64,000 bases of DNA from Irpex lacteus (lineage: Eukaryota; Basidiomycota; Agaricomycetes; Polyporales; Irpicaceae), in the NCBI GenBank assembly GCA_001986395.2, contig MQVO02000021.1, positions 558,001 to 622,000 on the forward strand, in the 5' to 3' direction. The position numbers and the translations under genes are program-made. Below are positions 1 through 10,755 of the stretch, piece after piece (the first letter of the stretch is position 1; each line of letters opens with the position of its first letter). The notes beneath the pieces were generated by a model, which saw only the letters and a program-made list of their open reading frames with translations, had not been told where the DNA came from and made no database searches.

Positions 1-941
1 CAAGCGCAACAGGTCATCTATTGTCTCTCCCTCCTCGCACAAACGGTACAGCTCGGGATGAAGCTTGATATCGACCTGAGCGAGAAGTCCACGACGAATA
101 ATCTGCCAGATCAGGCCCAAGATCAAATGCTCACGGCCCTCAGCGATATCAGTCGAGCCGATGTTCACAACGGAGCACCCAATAGCCTTTGCGGAGGTGA
201 TAACGATGTTGTTGTTTTCGGTGATCTGGAACGCGTTGAGCGGTTTACGAGGGGTGGGCTTGTTGAGGACACGGTGATCGATGGTTTCTGGTACGGAGTC
301 GTTGATGAGTTTACAGAGGATCAGACCGTCTCTGCATTCGTCGAAGAGCTGCATGGTGTCTGTGGGAATGGGTAGTCGGGCTGCAACATCCGGATCGCCT
401 TCCAGTACCTACTTCACGTCAGCCAGTTGCACCGTAGCAATGTTAGACATGAAACTCACAGAGTTAATGTGATTCGTGAACTCAGATCGCTCATCCTCGT
501 TTATCGTATGTGCGCTATTGGCATTTGCCCCTGAGACGGTCACCTTTCCGGCTTTCGAAGGTAAAGCCACAGCAGGGGCTTGTTGCCGCAGCTTCACATT
601 GAGCTACAAATCACAGGGGTAAGATCAAACCCATTTCAATGTGGGATCCACGCGTACCTCGACCCAATCTTCCAGCTCAACCTTTCCACTGGCATCGACG
701 CTAACATGCTTCAATGTCTCTCGCGCGCGATCGTACGACTCTCCGCTAGACTGCAGAACATGAAGCACTTTAGATTTGTCAACGCGCCCTGGTGTGTCCG
801 TCGAGATGGCGCTGCGCAACGCTATGAGCCTCACAATCCTGCAGTGATATCTTTCTGGACGCACTTGAATTTGTTGATGAGGTCGAATATCTCATCTTGG
901 GAGACTTCGGGAAACTTTTTGCGTAGTCGTAGAGCCTCCAT
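1..941 (-). CDS. SAC6: Fimbrin (plastin), N-terminal part, runs off the window start
   Basis: Fimbrin bundles actin filaments in cortical patches and at endocytic sites. Spliced reading on the minus strand is join(<1..408, 460..603, 658..811, 865..941); all three introns are 50-55 nt with GT-AG ends and phases that agree. The protein opens MEALRLRKKFPEVSQDEIF, then an EF-hand-like region with DRARETLKHVSVDASGKVE, then HTINEDERSEFTNHINS, which opens the first calponin-homology domain. That domain continues through PIPTDTMQLFDECRDGLIL and IAEGREHLILGLIWQIIRR to the window edge. Order and wording match yeast Sac6 as I know it. The rest of the CH1-CH4 actin-binding array is outside the window. 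The start at 941 is chosen because it aligns with the family start; the frame is also open upstream to about 1220, which I read as 5' UTR. It is divergent from the GST gene, about 450 nt away. Confidence 0.93.
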
Positions 942-1390
942 TCTGTGAGATGGTGGTAGGAGTTCAAGAAGAGATTCAAGTTTAGGAGGAGGGAGTCTGC
1001 GCGTCGGGAGTAGGATCAGTGAGAGATCTCGGCCTGTGACGTCTTCACTGGTATTTATGTGAGAGGCGTGACAGGCGCGGGTAACTGCGCTCACTGCCAA
1101 GGCGGTCAAGGCGGTGCGCTGTCTTCTCAATCGCAGCACAAAATTGCTTGAGAGCGATGCTGTACGGCACAAGGTTATTCGTGCTGAGAAACTGGAAGCT
1201 GCGAGCATTGTACGGAACACTCTTGGCTAAACTGCGACTATGTGACACAGGGTGACACTACATGTGACACCGGTTGTGACAATGTATGTCATTTGTCACA
1301 CCCGCCCGACAAACGGTAGACGCCAGGGACTGTGGCCAACTTCCCGACCGACCGTGAGTAAGAAAGTATGCAAGTTCAATTCCAACCACC
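942..1390. promoter_or_regulatory. Divergent fimbrin/GST intergenic region with a TGTGACA cluster
   Basis: This gap lies between two divergent start codons. Between 1241 and 1300 it holds TGTGACA at about 1241, 1263 and 1275, a GGTGACA variant at 1251 and the reverse form TGTCACA at 1294. Five related heptamers in 60 bp suggest a transcription-factor array, but which gene it serves and which factor binds are not visible. There is no clear TATA box. Confidence 0.4.
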
Positions 1391-2637
1391 ATGTCGCAGA
1401 AAGCAGACAGCGGAAAGTCCTACCATCTCAAATGCACAGGAGATGCACTCGTAACAGCCGAGGCTCACAGTGCGCCCGCTGATATCACGCTATTCGCCGG
1501 CTGTTTCTGCCCATTCGTTCAGAGAGTATGGGTCGCCCTCGAAGAATTCGGGATTCCATATCATGTATGTCTGATCTCTATCTTTTATCTTGACTCGTGG
1601 GTCTGAACGATGTGTAGTACTGTAAGTGCATACTTACTCAATCGGCACAACAATGGCAGTATACTAGTAAGTATACTCATAGATCCCGTTAGATGAAGTC
1701 GACCCGTATAAGAAACCTCCCGAGCTACTCGAGGTCTCTCCAAAGGGTTTGGTGCCGGCTCTGAAATTCAACAATACCACTCCTCCGAGAGCGTTGAACG
1801 AGAGTACTGTTATTCTGGAATACTTGGAGGAGTAAGTCAACGACAGTCTGTCGTCAAGACGCGCCCTCGATGACCGATCTTTCGTTCGTATACCAGTCTG
1901 GCTAACAGAGACTACGGAAAGACTCTCTTGCCACCAACTTCTGATCTATGTAAGTCCTGTTATATGCCTTGCACCGATCACGATTCATCATGCTTCCCCC
2001 TTAGACGGGCGCGCTCTAGTTCGCCTCCAGGCTGACCACATTGGCCGAAACCTCGTCCCTGCCTTCTACAGATATCTCCAGGCTCAAGACGCAGGTAAGT
2101 TGGCAGCATCTATTCTCATTCGCTCACTAATGATGCTTGCACACCGTCAGAGAAGCAGATCGAGGGCGGCAAGTAATTTGTTGCCGCCATCGAAGGCCTC
2201 GTAGCCCTTTTTGAACGTGCAGAGAAGGAATCAGACAGCAAAGTTGGTCTCTGGCACGCCGATGGAAAGCTCAGCCTCGCAGATGTCCTAGCAGGTCCCT
2301 GTAAGTACGTCAGCCGCACGACACAAATCAGTGCACTTAATAGTACGCATAGGGCTCTTCCGTGCCACAAATGTTCTAAAGCACTACCGTGGGTTCACGA
2401 TGCCAGAGGGAGAGAAATTCGGTGCCTACATCGATCGACTGGTTAACCATCCTTCGTTCAAGCGGACGTGCAGTACTGAGGAGCTATACCTCGAGAGCTA
2501 CGAAAGGTACGAACGATTATCGGTAGTTGAGTGTGGATATGTGGGTTCTCAGACATGCGTTGGATAGATATGCGTATAATCGCCCGAACACGAGTCAAGT
2601 GGCCAATGCTATCAACTCGGGGCGTGCTCTGCCGTGA
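1391..2637 (+). pseudogene. Glutathione S-transferase (omega-like), interrupted by one in-frame stop
   Basis: The N-terminal thioredoxin-like domain reads ITLFAGCFCPFVQRVWVAL, with the CPF motif of omega-type glutathione transferases. EVDPYKKPPELLEVSPKGLVPAL and the helical C-terminal domain follow. Start ATG 1391 lies in a good context (ccaccATG). Exons join cleanly: 1391-1564, a 4-nt exon at 1618-1621, an exon from 1693, and several more to a TGA at 2635-2637. Between QIEGGK and FVAAIEGLVALFERAEKE the codon at 2174-2176 is TAA, with no frame change and normal coding sequence on both sides. It would remove about the last third of the protein, including much of the substrate-binding helical domain. 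A nonsense mutation, a segregating null allele or a sequence error are all possible. Everything else is intact, so any inactivation is recent. Confidence 0.82.
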
Positions 2638-3043
2638 GAAGCAGTATCGCACAGTACTTACGCCAAACAACGGAATACCAATGTACACATACCAGGATCT
2701 ATCGGATACGATCTTTGACGGAACCCACTCGCGTGCAGCATAATCGTCAACCGACCGTTTTCGCCATACTAGCAGGTTAACGTACTCACCCACCGCCTCA
2801 CAGCTCTGCACGCCTTCCGAAAGTCAGCTCGACTTACTGCTAGGTTGTCGGTTTGACTTTGTCGTCCCCTATTATCAGCCTCACGACAGGTATGCTTGAT
2901 TCCTTCGATAGAATGAGCATCCAAAAGCGATAGACCAATCAGAGGGGTAAGTGCTAAGTACAAACTAGCGTACACCAGATCAACAAACAAAAAACGAAGG
3001 CATAAGAAGCGGACCAGGAACGAAGGGTATAAAGCAAACAGGT
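2638..3043. other. Convergent intergenic gap, GST to PEX13
   Basis: This is the 3' flank of both neighbouring genes. I see no supported exon, RNA gene or repeat here. Confidence 0.6.
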
Positions 3044-4263
3044 TTATGCCGTCTCTGCAGGTTTTCGTCGTTCAAGTATCTGTACCCATTTCTTCGGGAA
3101 CCATCCTTCTCGGCCTTGTCTCGTCCTGCCCTTCCACCACTCGCTGCCTTCGACCTGCAATAAGAGTGAGCATCAGTCATCTCAAAGATCAAGTGCATGT
3201 CAGGTATGTCAGTACTCACCTCGATCCGTGGATCAACCTCTGCACCAGTTGCAGGATCCAGCTTGCCCATGATTGCGACAATCTCATCTTCCTTGAGCGA
3301 AAGCTCATTCGGAGAAGACGCTTCAAATGGATAGAGCGCCCTTGCGAATGTTAGCTGAGACGGGTCCAACGGTGGTAGGTTCGCTCCTGGTACAGCGAGC
3401 AGTCCAGCCTGTTGCTGTTCTCTCTGGCGCTCCGTGAGAATCTTCACGAGTTTGTGCATCGCATATGGTACACCGAAAATAGCGAGCAGAAAGATGATGA
3501 GCGGCTTCTTGCTGGCTTTCGGTGCTGGAGGATTGCTCGGACCTGGTACAGGTCGTCCGTTGACGAAGTCCTTGAACTCGCCTCCCAAACCACCTGCAGA
3601 CCGTCGACCGGTAATAGTCTCCTTCATCCACCTCACAAGCCCAAATAACCCCAGAACGCTCCCTAGCGCGTTTCGCAACTGGCCAAATTGGTCGATTACA
3701 CCGACCATGGCGAAGAACGACGAGTGTGTAGCCATGAATGTCGACTCGAGCATCTGCGCTACACCTGAGAACGTCTGGACGATCGACTGCAGGAGCGCAA
3801 AGGTGTGTTGGGTGGTGGACTCGAGTGTCTGAGTGAGCGAGGGGTTGTTGGGGTCGAATGGTGGCTGTCCGTACATCCCCATCCCAGGTCCATACATCCC
3901 GTTCATACCATATCCTCCATAGCCACCGCCCATACCGTATCCCCCATAGCTCCCCATACCGCCATACATGCTGTTCATCCCGCCGTAAGGAGAGTATCCT
4001 GTGCCCAGTCGATTGTAGCTGTTGTATCCGTACGGAGAGTTGTAAGATGTGCTAGCTAGTGCTGATGATGTCGCTGGTAATGCTGAGGTTGTTGCAATAG
4101 AAGGATTAGCAAGTGCAGCTGGTCGTGCGGGGACAGAGGGGGTGGAGGAAGTCGCGGATGAGGTTGATGTCGCCGTCGGTTGGGAGGCAGCGGAGGCCAG
4201 TGGTACTGTAGAGGCCGTCGCTGTCGCACCGGCGCGTTCCCAGGGTTTTGGAGGGGAGGCCAT
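3044..4263 (-). CDS. PEX13: Peroxin 13, SH3-containing peroxisomal docking protein
   Basis: Pex13 sits in the peroxisomal membrane and forms the import docking complex with Pex14, receiving the Pex5 and Pex7 receptors. Exon 1 is 3220-4263 and exon 2 is 3044-3154, separated by a 65 nt GTGAGT...GCAG intron, giving 384 residues. Order: an Ala/Ser/Thr-rich N-terminus beginning MASPPKPWERAG (the PKPWE opening is typical of fungal Pex13); a Tyr/Gly-rich stretch at about 73-132; an amphipathic membrane-associated region at about 140-215; a hydrophobic segment near 254-273; and a C-terminal SH3 domain at about 304-376 starting ARALYPFEA and ending EWWKGRTRQGREGWFPKKWV across the intron. Reading straight through the intron gives a false longer tail. 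No damage is seen. The promoter region is shared with the dehydrogenase gene at 4948. Confidence 0.95.
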
Positions 4264-4947
4264 CGCTGGAGGAGATGGAGGGATGGAGGAGGAGGTGTGT
4301 GAATTTGGCTCAACCCCGCATTATGGATATAGATGGAAATTGATGCGTACTCCGGCATTCCGCCTTCTCCGTTCCCGACATCTATCATCTGCGACTGGTC
4401 ACGAACTGGTCATTGGTCATGCAAGGGATTTTCAACGCGAATCATACTACTTAGTATACAGCAGTGGAAAGGTATGCACTACTATCTCGATTCATGCGAT
4501 GAACTAATTGCCTGACTTTCGTAAACCTTTCCATACGACACTACCTAGTACTGTCGCGGCTATGCGCGGGGAAATTCTGTTTCGGTACCCAGGCCCTCCC
4601 GCTATCGTGAACTTGAAATCCATGTTGGCTGCGTATGCACTACTTGAAGTAGTAATTTAGTGCAGCTAGCACTCTAGTATACGTACACCTTTAGCTATCG
4701 TCCCCGCCGTCCAAACATAATTCGCGGTGCCTGGTGCCAGTGCCGAAGGACGACGTCGACGCGTAAGCTTGCGCGATCGTAAAGTGCCCCTGTGGATACC
4801 TGCGGCTATGATAGGAAGACAGCGCGGGTCTTGAAAAGCCGAAAATCCAGATCTTATGCGGCCTCTAACTTCATTCGTCATCGCGGGCTAGGTACTTATA
4901 GCTAGGCTCCTCTTCTGTTCCTCCATCACAGCTAGCCACTGCACTTA
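4264..4947. other. Divergent promoter gap, PEX13 / dehydrogenase
   Basis: About 680 nt lie between divergent start codons. I see no convincing ORF, repeat or RNA gene; it should hold both promoters. Confidence 0.5.
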
Positions 4948-6418
4948 ATGGGTGCCCTCAACAACTATAGTAGCGTGCTTTGCCAAAGCTTCCCAGCAAA
5001 GCCTACGTTCAATGTCGACCAAATCTCCGATTTGACTGGTCGAGTAATCATCGTAACCGGTATGTTTTACGGCACAAAGCCGATATTTTGCGCAGAAGGA
5101 AGGACTTATCTCACAACGCTAATGATCAATGCAGGTGGATATACTGGTATCGGCAAAGAAACTACTAAGGTACATGTTTTCTCGTTCACTGCTTATACTG
5201 TGCGCTCATGATACAATGCAGGCTCTACTGAACCGCAACGCCAAAGTATATATTGCCTCTAGATCCAAGACGAAAGCAGATGCCGCAATCCAGGAGTTGA
5301 AAGAGGCAACTGGTCACGAGCCGCTGTTTCTCCAACTCGACTTAGCTAGCCTGGCTTCTGTCCGTCAGGCAGCGGAAGAATTTCTGAGGTATATATTCCT
5401 TTACTTTAAGGTGCAATATGCTCATTCACACACAAAAAGCAAGGAGCAAGCCTTGCATATCCTCTTCAACAATGCGTAGGTGTCTTCGGATTTCGTAGAA
5501 GCTGTCAATAATCCCTGACAATCTAATAGTGGTGTAATGACACCACCCATTGAACAAACCACTTCTGACGGCTACGACATGCAATTCGGTACAAATGTCC
5601 TCGGTAAGTACACTCTCGGTTCGTGGTTGCGCTCGTCCACTGACTTTATTGCAGGGCACTGGTACTTCGCCAAGTTACTCTTACCTGCGCTTTTACGCGG
5701 GAAAGAGACATCGCCTGATCAGCATGCACGGATCATCACCACGTCGTCCTCCGTGGCTTACTTCACTACACTGCACTGGGACACGTTCAAGGAAGGACCT
5801 GCCAGGAAGGCCCTCGGGACGCAGATGTTGTATTCACAGAGTAAATTCGTCAGTACACTTCGTCCACTGGGATGTTATCATTTTTAGAGCTGATTTGACG
5901 ATTGGTAGGCTAATGCTGTGGTGGCACGAGAGTTTGCCAGGCGATACGGGGACCAAGGCATCATTTCAATCTCCGTAAACCCCGGTATGGCCATTTCCAT
6001 GCCTTTCTATACGAAGGAGAGCTGACGGTGCATGTACGTCCAGGCAATATCAAGTCTGAACTTCAACGCAATATGACCAAGCTACAGCACTTTTTTGTAG
6101 TAAGTTACGTACATAATGTAGTTCAGGACTGTTCTGACATGGTCGCCCACTTTCAGGACACCTTGCTTTTGTATCCGACTCCTATGGGGGCTCTCACGCA
6201 GTTATACGCTGGTACGATGCCCGAGGCATTGAACTATAACGGAGAGGTACGTCCTTTTGAAACAGGCGACTAGATGCTCACACTTACGCACGAAAACCTC
6301 TCACCTGTAGTTTCTGATACCCTGGGCGCGACTCGGGCGTTTGAGGGAAGAGGCGTATGACACGGAGTTGGGTATCAAACTTTGGGACTGGCTCGAGGAG
6401 CAGGTCAAGGATCTCTGA
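4948..6418 (+). CDS. Short-chain dehydrogenase/reductase, intact copy 1
   Basis: NAD(P)-dependent oxidoreductase of the classical/extended SDR type, close in style to fungal retinol-dehydrogenase-like proteins; the substrate cannot be read from sequence. Ten short exons join in frame from ATG 4948 to TGA 6416-6418, about 310 residues. Motifs: cofactor-binding VTGGYTGIGKETTK (TGxxxGIG), DLASLASVRQ, NNAG across an intron, the catalytic Ser region ITTSSSVAYF, and YSQSKF (YxxxK). The C-terminal exons give ALTQLYAGTMPEALNYNGE and LWDWLEEQVKDL. Every intron is 45-75 nt with GT-AG ends. The next gene downstream is a tandem duplicate with the same exon structure, useful as a template for reading that broken copy. 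No signal peptide or membrane anchor is apparent. Confidence 0.9.
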
Positions 6419-6879
6419 GTGGCAACTCTACCAGTGTTCAGCTGACTCTGTTGCATCGAAACCTACTATGCTTTCTTCTTAATAGTGAGTCGAAATACTA
6501 TTCACGTATAATGTCAGGCACACGTCCCAGTGGCATCTGGTCCCAGCTGTCCAAATGGCAATCGGTATACGCAAGCAAGCGGGCATCTACATTCTACATC
6601 AGCATCTGCCGATGTCAAACACCATCGTATCTCTACCACGACTCGGGATATACTGGTAACTTTCACGCGTACGCAGAGCAAGTAAATAGGTTGCTGTATT
6701 GTTCTCTTTCCGTTTGAATACGATAGGTCAGGCTTCTCTTATCAAAGCAAGCTACTGATAGCTTCAAACCGTCTGCATAACAGTGGCTGTGATGGGTATG
6801 TATATAGGAGATATCATAGTAAAGAATGGCTCACCTGCACATGCTTCCTTATTCACCCTCTTGTGGTAACACTCGCAAG
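6419..6879. other. Gap between tandem dehydrogenase copies
   Basis: This holds the 3' flank of copy 1 and the promoter of copy 2; a TATATAGG-like box lies near 6800, about 80 nt before the copy 2 start. Nothing else is recognised. Confidence 0.45.
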
Positions 6880-8122
6880 ATGGACGTTCTCAAGAACTAT
6901 TACCAGGCCCTCTGCCAATTTTTCCCACCAAAAACAACTTTCACCGTCGACCAAATTCCAGATCTGACGGGTCGTGTGGTCATCATTACTGGTGAGTTGC
7001 TACCATGAACAACAAGGCTATGATCTAATTGCCTGTTCTCTGTACAAGGTGGTTATTCCGGTATTGGAAAGGAGACGACAAAGGTATGCGTATCGATTAA
7101 ATGTAATAAAAAAGTCTACTCCCAGATACTTCTCGGCCGCAATGCTAAAGTTTACATCGCTGGAAGGTCAAGGGCCAAGGCGAATGAAGTAATCCTTGAG
7201 CTGAAGGAGATAACTGGGCGTGAGGCACTCTTTCTTGAGCTTGACCTTGCAGATCTCGCATCCGTTCGTCGATCTACGCAAAAGTTTCTGAGGTGCGTCT
7301 GCGAACTTCTCTCAGCTCAAACCTGCTGACGATCTGGTTTTGCAGTCAGGAGCAAGAGCTCCATGTTCTATTCAACAATGCGTAAGTATTTGTGTAATCG
7401 ACCGACTCTTTGAGGTGACGTGAACATACAGGGGCGTATATTTCAACCCTATTGAGCAGTTAACTGCCGATGGGTACGACATGCAGTTCGGTACCAACGT
7501 CACAGGTAAAACTCTTCTTTCGCAGTGTTCAAGGACATAGGTCAGATAACTTTGTCGCAACGTAGGCCACTGGTACTTTACTGAGCTTCTACTACCCGCA
7601 TTACTATGAGGCAGAGCGTCGTCTCCCGACGGCTACGCTCGAGTCATCACGACATCTTCTTCCACCGCATACTACACTACCTTGGATTGGAGTACATTCA
7701 ACAACGGAAAAGCTAGAAGAAGGCTCGGGTCACGCGCATTATATTCTCAGAGTAAATTTGTGGGTATCATCTTATAAGGTTAGATGAACGTCGTGCCTAA
7801 CCCACGCGTAATGGAGGGAACCGCCGTCGTAGCTATTGAATTGGCAAGACGCTACGGTAATCAGGGCATACTCTCGATTCCCGTCAATCCTGGTACGCTT
7901 TCAGTGTTTAGCTGTTTGCTGGGGCACTCACATGGACATTCTCAGGCAATATCAAGACTGAAATTCATAGAAACGTAGGAACCGTGGATCGTTACCTCAT
8001 CGTGCGTATGTTCCAACCAGCGTTCCAGAGCCCGAGTGCTGGGTTTGGCTGAATCATAGTATAGAATACCTTGCCAGTTCTGTACCCGGCCTCACTGGGT
8101 GCCTTGACCCAGTTGTACGCTG

Positions 8123-8502
8123 TGTGACGCTCAACGCGAGCAGTCGCAGATCTGGGTGGATCGACCGCGAGTCGTCCTGGCGGACGCAAGGAACCAGAGG
8201 TGTAGAATTAAGATAACTGCCTAATCGGGCAGTCGGACGTCTTCTCGCAGCGCCTAGTGCTGCGAAGACGAAGTTGGTAGATAGATCGCCTCTCTCTATG
8301 CCTCCGCGAGCGTAGCTCTAGCGAAGACGTTGTGGGAAAGAAGAGATGTCTATTCAGATGTCGGCTACGACAGAAGTAAGTCTACAACATGAGGCGTCCA
8401 TGAGGCAGACTCATGTTAGGGTTATCGTAACAAATGCGAAAAATAAAGGAAATATTGATCTACGAGCGCTCGATGGGAACTTAACTACCCTACCAGGTCA
8501 CA
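8123..8502 (-). repeat. 3' LTR of the retrotransposon (380 bp)
   Basis: Direct copy of 18798-19177 with constant offset 10,675 and no difference found by eye. It is flanked on the outer side by CGCTG. In element sense it is preceded by a short G-rich tract (CTGGGGGGCTC, complement of about 8503-8513), a plausible but short polypurine primer. Confidence 0.97.
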
Positions 8503-8537
8503 GAGCCCCCCAGTTCCCAGCGAGGGAACGTAGTGCC

Positions 8538-10487
8538 TCATTCGCCGAATTCCTCCGGGCTAGGCTCGAGAGAGAGCGTGACTTTCCCGAGAGTTGAGAG
8601 GTTCCATGAGCCTCCAAACTCGACGCGAGCGTCCTCGAGCAGGGCGTCCGCCGCTGGGCTGTGCACCGGAACGAATGAATCGCGCAGGAGGCGGCCAAAC
8701 TTGTAGTTAGCTAGCTCGACGTCCCATTCCGCGACAGTAAGGGGTCGGTAACGGCTCTCACCGCGCTCGAGGCTGCGATAGCGTTCCATGAGGAATTCCT
8801 CCTCCATCTCTGACCATTCCCCGTCGTGGAAACGATGTCTCTCGAGCAGCTCCTGCGACGGGAACCAGTAACGCTCTTCGCCTGTGACCGAGGACACGCA
8901 GAGTCCCAGGAGGACTTTCTTCTCGACCTCCGAGACAGAATCCGCCCAGTGCCCGGGTAGGATTGGCGACTCACGGCGATGGACGACCAGAGAAGAGGAA
9001 GGGCCGAGCATATTGTTCCTCCAGCTCGCTAGATAGTCGTGGCCTAGTAGAAGAGCCAAGCGCCATAGGACGCTCCCGAGGTGCAAGAATACGTAAGAGT
9101 GAGGGCGAGAGAGGAGGGAGCGGATTCGGCGCAGGCTCGTAGCCCACACGTGAGGTCCCTCGAACAGATCGAAATCGGTTACTACCACGAGCTGTTGTAC
9201 TTGGTCAGGTATCACGACGGAGTCGGGGTTTGCTGCTTGTCGACGGAGATCTTCGAGGTAGCTCTCAGGGTAGGCGATACGGAAGGTCCAGCCTCTCAGC
9301 AGAGCTTCGCCTAGGACTTCGCACACGTTGGTGGCGCGATACTTCGCGGCCCAACACATCATCCGTAGCTCAGTGAGAGAGTCGACGATGAGAACTGCGC
9401 CTCCTACGATGGTCAAGGAGGGCGAGCCTTCGAACGGAAGAACGATGGGTGCGAGGTTGGTGTGTAAGATGTCCGTGAGCACCACCTTAGCGTGACTATC
9501 CAGGTCGTCGAAGCGTTCGAATCGTGGGGCCCTCCACGGTCGAGTGGGAGCGTCAGGGTCGATCGCGACTCCGTAGTACTTGAGGGGCGCCGTCTCCGAC
9601 TTCCGTATCTTAGGAAAGACCGAAGCCTCGTGTAGAGCGAAGACGAAATCTTCATAAGTCTTCACGGCTTCGACGAGACGGGCCTCTGCCCCAGAGAGGT
9701 TTGGACAGTACTCAGGATCCACAGGGTAGTAGAGAGGGACTTGTCTCCTCAGACAATCGGAAACGAGCGTCGTGTCGGGGTTAAAGGAACGGAAGTCCAC
9801 GCAGATGCCTCTCATGTCGCTCAGGAGATGCCATTTCTGTATGTAGGCTCCATAGACCTGGCGCACGTAGTTTTCGACGTCGGGTTCGGCCCTGCATAGT
9901 GCGAAGTTGATGGCTGCGAGCCGCTCGTCCATAACCTCCCGCGCTCGATACAACTCCAGTCGGATGTCCTCGACTCCTTCGGCGAAGGATAGCTCCTCTC
10001 CCGAGTAGATACGATTGACTACGTTGTGATTAGAGCCCCCTCGACGGTCGAGGAACCCAACGAGATCGCGAGCAAGGCGCAGCTCTCGTTTGATCTTGGC
10101 GAGGAGAGCAGGTTGGATGCGTGAGTGGTCGTTAGGGTCGAGGAACTCTTCGTCATCGTCGAAGCTCGAGTGGACCCAAGATTCAGCAACTGGGCCGGTC
10201 TGAGTGCGCACCTTGCGGAGATCTACGCCATATGCGAGGAAGTCCTTGCCATCCCCTGTCCAACTGGGCTCTCTCTTCGATTCAGGGCAACTCCTCAACT
10301 CCCTAGAGCTCGCTCCTCCGTATCGATCGCGAGCTGCGTTAGCTAGCAGAGCGGAGGGATCGCCCCCGATCGTGACCCAAGTCTCGCCAGAGTTGTCGAA
10401 CAGTTCGTAAGAGCCGGCATAGCAGTAGTACGGGAGGTATTGAAGGAGGAAGAGGAGGGATCGGAGAGAAGGCCTTGTTATCAGCAT
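8538..10487 (-). CDS. Second ORF of the retrotransposon, 649 residues, unknown function
   Basis: A single uninterrupted frame lies downstream of gag-pol and just before the 3' LTR, the position where an env-like or accessory ORF would be. I do not recognise the product. It opens MLITRPSLRSLLFLLQYLPY, a hydrophobic stretch that could be a signal or anchor, but the remaining 600 residues look soluble. They are rich in charged helices and have no further membrane segment, zinc knuckle, protease, polymerase or integrase motif. Conspicuous pieces are AESWVHSSFDDDEEFLDPND, LVVVTDFDLFEGPHVWATS and SSLVVHRRESPILPGHWADS. The fully open frame and coding-like composition argue that it is maintained. Expression could use a spliced or second transcript, because 268 nt separate it from the pol stop. 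The absence of further membrane segments makes a classical envelope role doubtful. Confidence 0.75.
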   Translation of the reverse strand: MLITRPSLRSLLFLLQYLPYYCYAGSYELFDNSGETWVTIGGDPSALLANAARDRYGGASSRELRSCPESKREPSWTGDGKDFLAYGVDLRKVRTQTGPVAESWVHSSFDDDEEFLDPNDHSRIQPALLAKIKRELRLARDLVGFLDRRGGSNHNVVNRIYSGEELSFAEGVEDIRLELYRAREVMDERLAAINFALCRAEPDVENYVRQVYGAYIQKWHLLSDMRGICVDFRSFNPDTTLVSDCLRRQVPLYYPVDPEYCPNLSGAEARLVEAVKTYEDFVFALHEASVFPKIRKSETAPLKYYGVAIDPDAPTRPWRAPRFERFDDLDSHAKVVLTDILHTNLAPIVLPFEGSPSLTIVGGAVLIVDSLTELRMMCWAAKYRATNVCEVLGEALLRGWTFRIAYPESYLEDLRRQAANPDSVVIPDQVQQLVVVTDFDLFEGPHVWATSLRRIRSLLSRPHSYVFLHLGSVLWRLALLLGHDYLASWRNNMLGPSSSLVVHRRESPILPGHWADSVSEVEKKVLLGLCVSSVTGEERYWFPSQELLERHRFHDGEWSEMEEEFLMERYRSLERGESRYRPLTVAEWDVELANYKFGRLLRDSFVPVHSPAADALLEDARVEFGGSWNLSTLGKVTLSLEPSPEEFGE

Positions 10488-10755
10488 CGTGGGCGTGTGT
10501 TTCCGACTTGTTTGGTAGGGAGCGCTACGAGAGCATAGCGTAGGCTGATAGCGGAGTCGGAGTCGTTGGTTGGCATAACTGTACAGTTTTGATCTGGCCT
10601 CGTGTTAAACCCGGTAGCTGTCGAGAACAAATAGAACAGGAATAAGAAAGGAATGGAGGGAATAAGAGTAAGGAGAGTGTGCTCGGAGCGATCCGAAGTA
10701 AAGAACGTGGTGCTAGCGCTGACGTGAGCGCTAATAACTTATCGCACGGTCCGAG

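Noticed and set aside
2166..2200. GGCAAGT around the GST stop as a GC-AG intron donor that would remove the TAA
   Set aside because: The sequence after the stop is good in-frame family sequence, and the nearest acceptor would make an intron of under 30 nt.
7992..8189. Minus frame starting MRPPGRLAVDPPRSATARVE at the 3' LTR
   Set aside because: It is the 3' LTR copy of the gag upstream frame running into host sequence, not a separate gene.
8538..10487. Second retrotransposon ORF as a true envelope gene
   Set aside because: Only one hydrophobic segment, at the N-terminus; no C-terminal anchor, no cleavage site or fusion-like segment visible.
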